Notes under the pieces: generated by a model
Seen by the model: only the letters and a program-made list of their open reading frames with translations
The model's database searches: none
What the model was told of the DNA's origin: nothing
Made by a program: the position numbers and the translations under genes
Part shown: piece by piece, positions 56,272 to 64,000 of the stretch
How positions within the stretch are numbered: position 1 is the first letter of the stretch
Layout of the letters: every line of letters begins with the position of its first letter
Assembly (NCBI GenBank): GCA_903845215.1
Contig: CAIMWI010000020.1
Coordinates: 1 to 64,000, forward strand
Reading direction: 5' to 3'
Length of the DNA stretch: 64,000 bases
From: an uncultured Rhodobacterales bacterium
Lineage (GTDB): Bacteria; Pseudomonadota; Alphaproteobacteria; Rhodobacterales; Rhodobacteraceae

Positions 56272-57228
56272 TTACAACCATTTTTTCCACTTAAACACGA
56301 ACCATGTCACAAAGGCTGCGGCCACCATTAAGACCAGCGCCAGCGGATAGCCCCATGCCACGTCCAGTTCTGGCATGATGCGAAAGTTCATCCCGTAGAT
56401 CGACGCGATCAGCGTCGGCGGCATGAACAGCACGGCCACCACCGACACGATCCGCACGGTAGTGTTTTGTGCAAGGTTGATCATGCCCAAGGTCGCGTCT
56501 GTCGTCTGCGCGACACGCGAAGAGAGATAATCGCCATGCACCTCTAATGACTGAATATCACGCGTCAGCCCCTTGACCGTGGCACGCAAGCTTTCCGAAG
56601 TGCGTTTGTCTTCTAGCCCGACAAAAAAGAAGGATAAGGCGCGTTCGATGGTCAGCAGCGACAGGCGGCAATTGCCCACCATGTCGCTTTGCTGGCCGGA
56701 AATGGTCAAAGCCTTTTGCAGCACCGCCGCCTCTGGGGCCAAGCCTTCGGTGGTGAAAATCTTGCGGGTGATGCCGTCAAGGGTTTTGCCGGACCCTTCT
56801 AAAAGGTCGGCAATACGGCCAATGATCTCTTCGCACAGGCCCAAAAACACCCGCTCGGCCCCGTCACAGCCCAAGCCCACCTTCTTTGCCCGCGGCGGGT
56901 AGGTTTCGAAGGGGCGCGCCATGTGATAGCGCACGCTCACCAAGCGCCCGCCGCCCAGGATGAAGGCCACAGGGCCGGTAACGGGGGAAAGACCATCTTC
57001 GCGCGACAGGCCGGGCACCATGATGGTTAAAACGCTATAGCCACCCTCGCGGTAAAGCCGCGCGGAAATTTCGATCTCTTCCAAATCTTCCAGCGAAGGC
57101 ACCTCGGGAACGAAGGGGGCTGCGCGCAAAACCTCTTCGGCGTCTGGCTTGCACAGATCAATCCACACCGCGTCCGCAAGGCTGGCCTGTGTGAGCTTGC
57201 CCGCCGTGTTGGCATAAGAAAATATCAT
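56272..57228 (-). CDS. CorA-family magnesium/divalent cation transporter
   Basis: The 318-residue protein has the CorA layout: a large cytosolic N-domain, a long helix, and two C-terminal membrane helices (VSVVAVLFMPPTLIASIYGMNF and YPLALVLMVAAAFVTWFVF), with the GMN selectivity motif at the end of the first. The positively charged C-terminus is KWKKWL. It lies 15 bases upstream of the enolase-superfamily gene on the same strand. Mg2+ transport is the usual role, although some members carry Zn2+, Co2+ or Ni2+. Confidence 0.92.
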   Translation of the reverse strand: MIFSYANTAGKLTQASLADAVWIDLCKPDAEEVLRAAPFVPEVPSLEDLEEIEISARLYREGGYSVLTIMVPGLSREDGLSPVTGPVAFILGGGRLVSVRYHMARPFETYPPRAKKVGLGCDGAERVFLGLCEEIIGRIADLLEGSGKTLDGITRKIFTTEGLAPEAAVLQKALTISGQQSDMVGNCRLSLLTIERALSFFFVGLEDKRTSESLRATVKGLTRDIQSLEVHGDYLSSRVAQTTDATLGMINLAQNTTVRIVSVVAVLFMPPTLIASIYGMNFRIMPELDVAWGYPLALVLMVAAAFVTWFVFKWKKWL

Positions 57229-57376
57229 GAAACCCCCGTCAGATCAGCCCAAAGCCGACCCAAGGCTTGCCACGCATGCGGGCTGGACAAAAGCCCCCGT
57301 TTGAGAGGACATCCCATTTAAGAAACGGGCACACGCCACCCATAAAGAGGCTTGGCCCACAAAACAGGGTATTTGC

Positions 57377-58810
57377 ATGGCGACGGCCTTACTTCCCGCT
57401 TATGACCGCGCGCGCCTGACGCCGGGCATTGTGCATATCGGCCTTGGAAACTTTCACCGCGCACATTTGGCCGTTTATATGGATGATCTCTTCGCGATGG
57501 GGCTGGATCATGATTGGGCGATCATCGGCGCTGGTGTGCGCCCGGCAGATGGGCGGATGCGGGCCGCGTTAAGGGCGCAAGACCACCTGTCGACGGTGAT
57601 CGAACTGGATCCCACCGGTCGCTCGGCGCGCCGGATTGGGTCGATGATCGACTTCTTACCGGTAGAGGCCGACAATGCCAGCCTGATCACCGCAATGTCG
57701 CGCCCCGAAATTCGCATCGTGTCGCTGACCATCACCGAAGGTGGCTATTTCGTCGATGGTGCGGGCCAGTTTGATTCGACAGCCCCCGAAATTGTGGCCG
57801 ACAGTGCAAACCCCGCACGGCCCGCCACGGCCTTTGGTGCCATTGTGGCGGCGTTAAAGGCGCGGCGGGCGGCGGGTGTCGCGCCCTTCACGGTGTTGTC
57901 TTGCGACAATCTGCCCGGCAATGGCAAAGCCGCACGCGATGCCGTGGTGGGCACCGCCCGCCTGTCATCGCCTGAACTTGCGGATTGGATCCATCGCACC
58001 GTCGCCTTTCCCAATAGCATGGTCGACCGCATCACCCCCGCAACAGGCCCGCGCGAGTTGGCCATCGCCGCAGAGTTTGGCTTGGGCGCAGACCCTGTGC
58101 CTGTCACCTGCGAACCCTTCCGGCAATGGGCGCTGGAAGACAACTTCCCCGCAGGCCGCCCCGCTTGGGAGAAGGTGGGGGCCACCTTCACCGCCCATGT
58201 CCATGCGTTCGAGACGATGAAAATCCGCATCCTGAACGGCGGACATGCGCTGATCGCCTATCCCGGGGGGCTTAAAGGCATCCACTTCGTGCATGAGGCG
58301 ATGGCCGACCCACTGATTGCCGCCTTTCTTGACGCTGTGCAAACCCGCGAAATCCTGCCCATCGTGCCCCCTGTGCCGGGCCAAGAGCTTGCAGCCTATA
58401 AAACCCTGATCACGGCGCGGTTCTCAAACCCCGATGTCGCCGACACCGAGCGCCGCTTGTGTTACGATGGGTCAAACCGGCAACCGAAATTCATCATCCC
58501 CTCGCTGTGCGATGCTTTGGCTGCCGGCCGTAAAGCCGATGGGTTGACGCTGCTTTCAGCCTTTTGGTGCCGCTATTGCTATGGGGTGACCGAGGCTGGC
58601 GAAAAGATTGCCCCCAACGACCCCAACTGGGACAATTTGCAAACCCGCGCCAAGGCGGCGCGCAGCAGGCCGACTGTGTGGATCGAGATGGATCAGGTCT
58701 ATGGCGATTTGATCAAGGATGCGGGCTTTGTCACCGGTTTCTCCAACACTTTGGACTATGTTTGGGCGCATGGGGTGGATGCGGCTGTGAAGCGGTACTT
58801 GGAAACCTAA
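57377..58810 (+). CDS. Mannitol dehydrogenase family protein (polyol dehydrogenase)
   Basis: The 477-residue protein belongs to the long-chain polyol dehydrogenases that oxidise mannitol, arabinitol or related polyols with NAD+. Motifs: IVHIGLGNFHRAHLAVYMDDL (cofactor domain), SLTITEGGYF, CDNLPGNGKAARDAV, and the catalytic K-x4-N-x2-H in MKIRILNGGHALIAY. It stands alone between divergent corA and convergent anmK. No polyol transporter is nearby. Actual substrate (mannitol, fructuronate, tagaturonate) cannot be told apart here. Confidence 0.9.
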   Translation: MATALLPAYDRARLTPGIVHIGLGNFHRAHLAVYMDDLFAMGLDHDWAIIGAGVRPADGRMRAALRAQDHLSTVIELDPTGRSARRIGSMIDFLPVEADNASLITAMSRPEIRIVSLTITEGGYFVDGAGQFDSTAPEIVADSANPARPATAFGAIVAALKARRAAGVAPFTVLSCDNLPGNGKAARDAVVGTARLSSPELADWIHRTVAFPNSMVDRITPATGPRELAIAAEFGLGADPVPVTCEPFRQWALEDNFPAGRPAWEKVGATFTAHVHAFETMKIRILNGGHALIAYPGGLKGIHFVHEAMADPLIAAFLDAVQTREILPIVPPVPGQELAAYKTLITARFSNPDVADTERRLCYDGSNRQPKFIIPSLCDALAAGRKADGLTLLSAFWCRYCYGVTEAGEKIAPNDPNWDNLQTRAKAARSRPTVWIEMDQVYGDLIKDAGFVTGFSNTLDYVWAHGVDAAVKRYLET

Positions 58811-58832
58811 TCCAAAGCCGGAGCGAACCACC

Positions 58833-58875
58833 CCCCCTGCACCCGCAGCGACGTTTTAATCCAAGATGCAGGGGG
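58833..58875. repeat. Inverted repeat between polyol dehydrogenase and anmK genes
   Basis: CCCCCTGCA (58833-58841) and TGCAGGGGG (58867-58875) form a 9-bp inverted repeat separated by 25 bases that contain a T run and CCAAGATG. It lies in a 68-base convergent gap and could end both transcripts. Confidence 0.5.
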
Positions 58876-58878
58876 CCG

Positions 58879-59958
58879 TTAAGGAAGGCTTAACTGGCCC
58901 CCGATCGTGGCTTTCGGAACGCCCGTCGTTTGCGCACAAGAGGTGGGCAGGCCCGCTTGCACCCGCGCCGCCAGATAGGCGAAGGCTTGGGCTTCCAGCA
59001 TATCTCCGTTCAAGCCCAAGGCATCTATTGCGGCCACGTTCGCAAAATCTTGCGACAGCGCCTGCATCATCGCCCTATTGTGCCGCCCACCGCCTGCCAC
59101 CAAAAGCTGGGTGATCGGCGCTGGAAAATAAGCAGCCCCCTGCCGCACGGCCGCCGCAGCGCAATGGGTCAGGGTTGCGAGCGCGTCTGCATCCTTCAGG
59201 TGCTGCACGGCAGGCAAAAGGTCAAAGGCGTTGCGATCCAGCGATTTGGGCGGGGGACGGTGAAAATAGCGATGGCGCAGAAAGGCGGTGACCACTTCGG
59301 CGTCTGCAACACCCGCCAGGGCCAACGCCCCGCCATCATCTTGCGCAAGGCCTTGGCGTGCCAGCATCAGGTCATTCATCGGCGCATTGGCAGGCCCCGT
59401 GTCAAAGGCCAAAAGCGCTGCGGGATGCGCCGGATCAGGTTGGCGCGGGTCAATCCAAGTTAGATTGCCAACCCCGCCAAGGTTCAAGATTGCCAAGGGC
59501 TGATCCGCCCCCAACCGCCGGGCAAGGGCATGATGAAAGAAGGGCACCAAGGGCGCGCCCTGCCCGCCTGCGGCAACATCGGCGGTGCGAAAATCCCAAA
59601 CCACGGGCAGGCCCAAGGCGCGGGCCAAATGCGCGCCATTGCCCGCCTGATGCGTGCCGCGCCCGCCCGGATCATGGGCAAGGGTTTGGCCGTGAAACCC
59701 CACCAGATCCACGCCGGAAAACTGGCGACACATCGCTATATGCGCCGCCTCGACCACCTCTGCCGCAGCGGCGACCCCGGCTTGCCCTTGCCATTGGCCA
59801 AAGCTTAAGCGGATCGTGGCGCGTTCAAGTTCGGTATAGGGGCGGTAGGCATGGGGCCCAAACTCTAACACCTTTACCCCGTCTGTCAGCACCATCGCCG
59901 CATCTACCCCGTCCAGCGAGGTGCCCGACATCAGCCCCAACACCCACAGCGGCGTCAT
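58879..59958 (-). CDS. anmK: Anhydro-N-acetylmuramic acid kinase
   Basis: AnmK phosphorylates and opens 1,6-anhydro-MurNAc so that cell-wall sugar is recycled to MurNAc-6-phosphate. The 359-residue protein shows [100 protein letters not shown] and the [11 protein letters not shown]-site stretch. The start at 59958 is chosen, with AAGGG just upstream; an ATG five codons earlier is possible. It is divergent from tyrS, the common arrangement in this bacterial group. Confidence 0.94.
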   Translation of the reverse strand: MTPLWVLGLMSGTSLDGVDAAMVLTDGVKVLEFGPHAYRPYTELERATIRLSFGQWQGQAGVAAAAEVVEAAHIAMCRQFSGVDLVGFHGQTLAHDPGGRGTHQAGNGAHLARALGLPVVWDFRTADVAAGGQGAPLVPFFHHALARRLGADQPLAILNLGGVGNLTWIDPRQPDPAHPAALLAFDTGPANAPMNDLMLARQGLAQDDGGALALAGVADAEVVTAFLRHRYFHRPPPKSLDRNAFDLLPAVQHLKDADALATLTHCAAAAVRQGAAYFPAPITQLLVAGGGRHNRAMMQALSQDFANVAAIDALGLNGDMLEAQAFAYLAARVQAGLPTSCAQTTGVPKATIGGQLSLP

Positions 59959-60018
59959 ACCCTTTCCCTTCATCCCATCCCCCGCTATAGCAATGCCACG
60001 TTAAAGCACGAGGCCCCC

Positions 60019-61269
60019 ATGACCTACCATCCAAAATCCGACTTCCTCCGCGTGATGTTCGAGCGCGGCTTTGTCGCCGATTGCACCGATTATCAGGCCT
60101 TGGACGAGGCTTTGGCCAAGGGGATCGTGCCTGCCTATATCGGTTATGACGCCACCGCCGCCTCTTTGCATGTGGGTCACCTGATGAACATCATGGTGCT
60201 GCGCTGGCTGCAAAAATGCGGCGGCAAACCCATCACGCTCATGGGGGGCGGCACCACCAAAGTGGGCGATCCTTCGTTTCGCGCCGAAGAGCGGCCTTTG
60301 CTGACAACCGCCAAGATCGACGAGAATATCGCAGGCCTGCAAAAGGTCTTTGCGCGCTACCTGTCTTATGGCGACGGGCCACAAGATGCCATCATGCTCA
60401 ACAATGCCGAATGGCTGGACAACCTGAACTATCTGGAATTCCTGCGCGACATCGGCCGGTATTTCAGCGTGAACCGTATGCTGAGTTTCGAAAGTGTGAA
60501 GTCCCGCCTTGACCGCGAGCAGTCGCTGTCGTTTCTGGAATTCAACTATATGATTTTGCAAGCCTATGATTTCCTTGAAATCCACCGCCGCTATGGCTGC
60601 CTTTTGCAGATGGGCGGGTCGGATCAATGGGGCAATATCATCAACGGCGTCGATTTGACGCGCCGTGTGGTGGACCACGAGATTTACGGCCTAACCACAC
60701 CACTTTTGACAACCTCTGACGGGCGCAAAATGGGCAAATCGGCCTCGGGGGCGGTTTGGCTGAATCCGGATATGCTGGCACCTTATGACTTTTGGCAATT
60801 CTGGCGCAACACAACCGATGCCGATGTGGGGCGGTTTTTGAAAATCTTCACCGAATTGCCGGTCGACGAATGCGACCGCTTGGGCGCCTTGCAAGGGGCC
60901 GAGATCAATGGGGCCAAAATCATCCTTGCCAACTTGGCAACCACCCTGCTGCACGGGGCCGAAGCGGCCGCAGCGGCCGAAGCCACCGCGCGCGAGGTGT
61001 TTGAAAAGGGCGGTGTGGGCGATGACCTGCCCACCTTGACCCTGCACGCCGCCGATCTGGCCGAAGGCATCACGGTAGCACAGCTTTTCGTGCGCGCGGG
61101 CCTATCGGCGACGGGCAAGGATGCCAAGCGCCTGATCTTGGAAGGTGGTGCGCGCTTGAATGACGAGATCGTTCTGGACGCAGGCCACCGCATCGGGGCG
61201 GGCGATTTGGCCGAAACTTTGAAACTGACGGCTGGCAAAAAGCGCCATGCTTTGGTGATTTTGGGCTAA
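60019..61269 (+). CDS. tyrS: Tyrosyl-tRNA synthetase
   Basis: TyrRS charges tRNA-Tyr. The 416-residue class I enzyme has [20 protein letters not shown] (HIGH-type HVGH), [15 protein letters not shown], the tyrosine-binding MQAYDF-like ([17 protein letters not shown]) and [18 protein letters not shown], and the KMSKS-type loop [16 protein letters not shown]-terminal S4 RNA-binding domain follows ([32 protein letters not shown]). KMGKS is a normal variant in TyrRS. The gene stands alone between anmK and the repeat element. Confidence 0.97.
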   Translation: MTYHPKSDFLRVMFERGFVADCTDYQALDEALAKGIVPAYIGYDATAASLHVGHLMNIMVLRWLQKCGGKPITLMGGGTTKVGDPSFRAEERPLLTTAKIDENIAGLQKVFARYLSYGDGPQDAIMLNNAEWLDNLNYLEFLRDIGRYFSVNRMLSFESVKSRLDREQSLSFLEFNYMILQAYDFLEIHRRYGCLLQMGGSDQWGNIINGVDLTRRVVDHEIYGLTTPLLTTSDGRKMGKSASGAVWLNPDMLAPYDFWQFWRNTTDADVGRFLKIFTELPVDECDRLGALQGAEINGAKIILANLATTLLHGAEAAAAAEATAREVFEKGGVGDDLPTLTLHAADLAEGITVAQLFVRAGLSATGKDAKRLILEGGARLNDEIVLDAGHRIGAGDLAETLKLTAGKKRHALVILG

Positions 61270-61292
61270 CCCGACCCCGCCTCCCTCCCCCA

Positions 61293-61364
61293 CTTCACCG
61301 AGGCACAAATACTCGCGGGGGGTCTGGGGGGCGGCAGCCCCCCAGCCGGGGCCGCCGCGCGCCC
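61293..61364 (-). repeat. Dispersed intergenic element, copy D (full)
   Basis: Read on the minus strand: GGGCGCGCGGCGGCCCCGG, hairpin CTGGGGGG/CCCCCCAG (61338-61345 with 61324-61331, loop CTGCCG), ACCCCCCGCGAGTATTTG and CCTCGGTGAAG. Nearly identical to copy C near 43.9 kb over about 72-75 bases. It lies between convergent tyrS and the frameshifted cyclophilin gene. Confidence 0.85.
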
Positions 61365-61390
61365 TCGGGTCGGGGGGTGTGCAAAGGCCA

Positions 61391-61420
61391 AAAGAAAAAA
61401 CCCGCCGGGGTGCGGCGGGT
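61391..61420 (-). terminator. Intrinsic terminator after the cyclophilin pair
   Basis: On the minus strand: ACCCGCCG (61420-61413), loop CACCC, CGGCGGGT (61407-61400), then TTTTTCTTT. It starts 8 bases after the cyclophilin stop at 61428. A classic rho-independent terminator. Confidence 0.9.
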
Positions 61421-61427
61421 CATGTCG

Positions 61428-61996
61428 TTACTCTTGCACAGTCACTTTTGTCATCACATCGGGGTCGGTGACTTCGCCATTCGCGCCGTCACCCCGTTTG
61501 ATCTGGTCGACAACTTCCATGCCAGAAATCACCTTACCCACCACTGTGTACTGCCCGTTCAAGAAATCTCCGGGGGCGAACATGATGAAAAACTGGCTGT
61601 TGGCCGAATTTGGATCAGACGATCGCGCCATGCCCACGATGCCACGGTCAAAAGCAGTGGTCGAGAACTCGGCCGGAATGTTGGGCAGATCAGATCCGCC
61701 CATCCCCGCCATCGTGGTGTCGGCGCCCTTCTTGCCATATTGCACATCGCCCGTTTGGGCCATGAAACCTCGATCACGCGGTGGAATACCACGTTGTCAT
61801 AGGCCCCCGCTTTGGCCAACGCCACCAGTTGCGCCACAGCTTTGGGCGCAAGATCGGGGGACAGATCAATCACAATCTCGCCCTTGGCGACACCGTCGAT
61901 CGCAATCACCAGATTGGGCCCAGGCCCATCACCCTCGGCCAAAGCCGCATTGGCCAGCAAAACCAGCGCCGCAGCGCCCAGAAGATTACGCAACAT
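61428..61996 (-). pseudogene. Secreted cyclophilin-type peptidyl-prolyl isomerase, frameshifted
   Basis: Two overlapping frames make one cyclophilin. The first encodes a signal peptide (MLRNLLGAAALVLLANAALAEG) and the N-terminal half up to AYDNVVFHRVIE; the second resumes at MAQTGDVQYGKKGADTTMAGMGGSDLPNIPAEFS and runs to the normal C-terminus. The break is at about 61769, where the paralogue next door encodes HRVIDGFMAQTG: one base is missing from the Asp/Gly codons. Both halves are otherwise well conserved and a good terminator follows, so the loss is recent or a sequencing error. If real, the protein loses its catalytic core. It is the second of two tandem cyclophilin genes. Confidence 0.85.
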
Positions 61997-62495
61997 CAGC
62001 CGCCACCCGTACTTTGATCATGCGATCAGGGTTGGCTGGCGGCTCGCCACGCACAATCGCATCCACATGCTCCATCCCCGACAAAACGCGGCCATAGACC
62101 GTGTATTGCTTGTTCAGGAAATGGTTGTCATTGAAATTGATGAAGAACTGGCTGTTGGCCGAATTCGGGTTTTGCGAGCGCGCCGCGCCAATCGTGCCAC
62201 GATCATGCGGCAGGTTCGAAAATTCGGCCGAAACGTCGGGATACTGCGACCCACCCGTGCCCGCGCGGCGCAGGTTGAAATCCGTTTCCATATTGCCATT
62301 GGCCACATCGCCCGTCTGGGCCATGAAACCATCAATCACGCGGTGAAAGCACACGTTGTCATAGGCCCCGTCGCGGGCCAGCTGCTTCATGCGGGCGGTG
62401 TGCTGCGGGGCCACATCGGCCAAAAGCTGCACCACCACATCGCCACCCTTCAAGGTGATGATGATCGTGTTCTCGGGGTCTGCGATATCGGGCAT
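61986..62495 (-). CDS. Cyclophilin-type peptidyl-prolyl cis-trans isomerase, cytosolic
   Basis: The 169-residue protein catalyses proline isomerisation during folding. Motifs: DNVCFHRVIDGFMAQTGDVANGNMETDF (catalytic Arg in FHRV), FSNLPHDRGTIGAARSQNPNSANSQFFINFNDNHFLNKQYTVYGRVLSGMEHVDAI. No signal peptide, unlike its downstream paralogue. The ATG at 62495 has AAGGA 6 bases upstream; an earlier ATG at 62501 is too close to the same site. It overlaps the frameshifted paralogue by 11 bases and is divergent from pgk. Confidence 0.94.
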   Translation of the reverse strand: MPDIADPENTIIITLKGGDVVVQLLADVAPQHTARMKQLARDGAYDNVCFHRVIDGFMAQTGDVANGNMETDFNLRRAGTGGSQYPDVSAEFSNLPHDRGTIGAARSQNPNSANSQFFINFNDNHFLNKQYTVYGRVLSGMEHVDAIVRGEPPANPDRMIKVRVAADVA

Positions 62496-62618
62496 GTTCA
62501 TTCCTTTGTTACGATTTGGCGCGGAAACTAGCGCAAAGCGGCGGGGATGTCCAAGGGCCCAAGGTTGACCTTTACGTGCTTTGCGCGGAAAGAGGGGGAA
62601 ATAGATTTGGAGGCTTTA

Positions 62619-63797
62619 ATGAGCTGGAAAACCATCGACGATCTGGCCCTTGCGGGCAAGACTGTGTTGACGCGCGTGGATATCAATGTGCCCATGGACG
62701 GCGATGTCGTCACCGACACCACCCGCATCGACAAAATCCGCCCCACCGTCGACGACATCATCGCACGCGGCGGCAAAGTGGTGCTCTTGGCGCATTTCGG
62801 CCGTCCGCAAGGCAAAGTGGTGCCCGAGTTGAGCTTGCGGCATGTGTTACCAGCATTGGAAAAGTCTCTTGGGCGCAAAGTTGTCTTTGTAGAACGCCCC
62901 ACCCGGTCTTTGATCGACAATCTGCCGTTCGACTCTGTGGTTCTGGTTGAAAACACCCGATTCACACCGATGGAGGAGGCAAACGACCCTGAAATGGCGC
63001 TGTTCTTGGCCTCGTTGGGGGATGTGTTTTGCAATGACGCCTTTTCAGCCGCGCACCGCGCCCATGCCTCGACCGAAGGCATCGCCCATCTATTGCCCAG
63101 CTTTGCCGGACGTCTGATGGAGGAGGAATTGCGCGCACTTGAGGCGGCTTTGGGGAACCCGCAGCGCCCTGTTGTGGCCGTTGTGGGCGGGGCCAAAGTG
63201 TCGACCAAGCTGGAACTCTTGGGCAATCTGGTGTCGAAGGTCGATCATCTGGTCATTGGCGGCGGGATGGCCAACACGTTTTTGGTCGCACAAGGGATCG
63301 ACGTGGGCAAATCCTTGGCCGAACGCGATATGGCCCCGATTGCTTTGGACATTCTGGCCAAAGCCAAAGCCGCCGGCTGCACCATTCACCTGCCCGTTGA
63401 TGTGGTGGTGGCCGCAGCCTTTAAAGCGGGGGCAGAAAACAAGGTGGTCGCCCCCAAGGATTGCCCGCCCGATCAGATGATTCTGGATGCAGGCCCCGCG
63501 ACTGTTGCAACCCTGACCAAGGTTTTTGAAAGCTGCAAAACCCTGATCTGGAATGGCCCTTTGGGCGCGTTTGAAATTGCCCCGTTCGATGCTGCCACCT
63601 CTGCCGCGGCGCGTGCGGCTGCGGCACTGACCACAGCGGGCAAGCTGGTGTCGGTGGCGGGGGGGGGCGATACGGTTTCGGCCTTGAACCAAGCCGGAGT
63701 GGCGGAAGACTTTACCTTTATCTCCACCGCAGGCGGGGCGTTTTTGGAGTGGATGGAGGGCAAGGTTTTGCCCGGGGTCGCGGCGTTGCAGGGGTAA
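62619..63797 (+). CDS. pgk: Phosphoglycerate kinase
   Basis: PGK makes ATP from 1,3-bisphosphoglycerate in glycolysis, and works in reverse in gluconeogenesis. The 392-residue protein shows [100 protein letters not shown] and the nucleotide-binding [11 protein letters not shown]. The ATG at 62619 has GGAGG a few bases upstream. A longer open frame from 62547 has no family match. It stands alone here, away from gap. Confidence 0.97.
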   Translation: MSWKTIDDLALAGKTVLTRVDINVPMDGDVVTDTTRIDKIRPTVDDIIARGGKVVLLAHFGRPQGKVVPELSLRHVLPALEKSLGRKVVFVERPTRSLIDNLPFDSVVLVENTRFTPMEEANDPEMALFLASLGDVFCNDAFSAAHRAHASTEGIAHLLPSFAGRLMEEELRALEAALGNPQRPVVAVVGGAKVSTKLELLGNLVSKVDHLVIGGGMANTFLVAQGIDVGKSLAERDMAPIALDILAKAKAAGCTIHLPVDVVVAAAFKAGAENKVVAPKDCPPDQMILDAGPATVATLTKVFESCKTLIWNGPLGAFEIAPFDAATSAAARAAAALTTAGKLVSVAGGGDTVSALNQAGVAEDFTFISTAGGAFLEWMEGKVLPGVAALQG

Positions 63798-63819
63798 GGC
63801 TTTTTGATAAGAAAGAGCC
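63798..63819 (+). terminator. Weak hairpin after pgk
   Basis: GGCTTTTT (63798-63805) pairs with AAAGAGCC (63812-63819) with one G-U pair and a 6-base loop, right at the pgk stop. No T run follows, so it may be only a weak terminator. Confidence 0.4.
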
Positions 63820-63820
63820 T

Positions 63821-63865
63821 CTGGCGGGGATATTTGGGCAAGTATGAAAGGGGGGGGCGGGGGGA
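63821..63865 (+). repeat. Dispersed intergenic element, copy F (degenerate)
   Basis: CTGGCGGGGATATTTGGG followed by CAAGTATGAAAG and long G runs (GGGGGGGG, GGGGGG). It resembles the GAGTATTT...CAAGATGAAAG tail and the G-run end of copy A, without the hairpin. Confidence 0.45.
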
Positions 63866-63896
63866 ACCTTGTGCTGCCCTGAATGAGGAGGCGGTT

Positions 63897-64000
63897 TTGG
63901 CCCAAATTGTGCAGATAAGGGCGCTAGAGCAAAGAGATTTGAGCGCCCTTTTGTCGATGGTGGTGGATTTGACAAAGCACCACCACGATGAACCGCGCCT
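63897..64000 (+). CDS. Probable GNAT-family acetyltransferase, start only (partial)
   Basis: A frame opens at TTG 63897, 5 bases after a GAGGAGG ribosome-binding site, and runs off the right edge. The first 34 residues read MAQIVQIRALEQRDLSALLSMVVDLTKHHHDEPR. This resembles the first strand and helix of GNAT N-acetyltransferases (IRxAxxxDLxALLxLvxxLaxHHxDxP). The acetyl-CoA motif lies beyond the window, so this is a tentative call from the N-terminal pattern only. Confidence 0.5.
   Translation, partial: MAQIVQIRALEQRDLSALLSMVVDLTKHHHDEPR

Noticed and set aside
1-64000. tRNA, rRNA, CRISPR, prophage or insertion sequence
   Set aside because: No cloverleaf with a TTC-loop motif, no regular direct-repeat array, and no transposase, integrase or phage structural gene was seen on either strand.

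Overview
The window is about 64 kb of a GC-rich (roughly 60%) alphaproteobacterial chromosome. The best fit is the order Rhodobacterales (Roseobacter/Rhodobacter group). The reasons are the ppiD-like/trpE/trpG/trpD block, cytosolic PhoR with long PstC and PstA, the accBC and aat-DUF2155-mlaD-NDUFA12 genes, a DMSP-lyase-like cupin, and several GcvT-fused dimethylglycine-dehydrogenase-like flavoproteins. No prophage, insertion sequence, integrase, CRISPR array, rRNA or tRNA gene was found. Genes are dense, with many 4-base ATGA stop/start overlaps.

Layout. 1-8 kb: the 3' end of typA with its terminator, a DUF1330 gene, alaS and recA (minus strand), then valS divergent from recA. 8-15 kb: a DUF1992 gene, a class I aminotransferase, a PpiD-like chaperone, then trpE-trpG-trpD; trpC does not follow. 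15-21.5 kb: a minus-strand phosphate operon, phoR-(pstS remnant)-pstC-pstA-pstB-phoU-phoB, in which pstS is reduced to a signal peptide joined to its C-terminal part, behind a preserved Pho box. 21.5-26 kb: preT-preA (reductive pyrimidine catabolism) coupled to a DddQ-like cupin and an LLM flavin oxidoreductase. 26-32 kb: accB-accC, a hydroxyacid dehydrogenase divergent from a LysR gene, aat, and minus-strand DUF2155, mlaD and an NDUFA12 homologue.

32-43 kb is a seven-gene minus-strand catabolic operon: two FAD/GcvT dehydrogenases, an MDR oxidoreductase, an MttB-family methyltransferase without pyrrolysine, an aldehyde dehydrogenase, a 3-hydroxyisobutyrate-dehydrogenase-like enzyme and a Cys/Met-type PLP enzyme. 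It is divergent from a LysR gene that carries a perfect operator-like dyad. The genes suggest stepwise N-demethylation of a methylated nitrogen compound followed by oxidation of the carbon skeleton; the substrate is unknown. This is the best candidate here for an undescribed pathway. 44-53 kb is a histidine utilisation locus: hutI-hutH-(CaiB/BaiF CoA-transferase)-(acyl-CoA dehydrogenase)-hutU on the minus strand, divergent from hutF-hutC-flavin reductase, with a HutC-like operator between them. 53-59 kb holds a PHP hydrolase, an SDR and an enolase-superfamily enzyme (probable sugar-acid catabolism), a CorA-type transporter and a mannitol-dehydrogenase-family enzyme. 59-64 kb: anmK, tyrS, two tandem cyclophilins (one frameshifted), pgk and the start of a probable GNAT gene.

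Two kinds of non-coding element stand out. One is a dispersed element (hairpin, then GACCCCC and GAGTATTT, then a CCAAGATGAAAG-like tail) present about six times, mostly at gene 3' ends. The other is a run of three adjacent short hairpins that share the same TTTC/GAAA core and 3-base loops but have different outer arms. No stretch over 300 bases lacks a gene or gene remnant.
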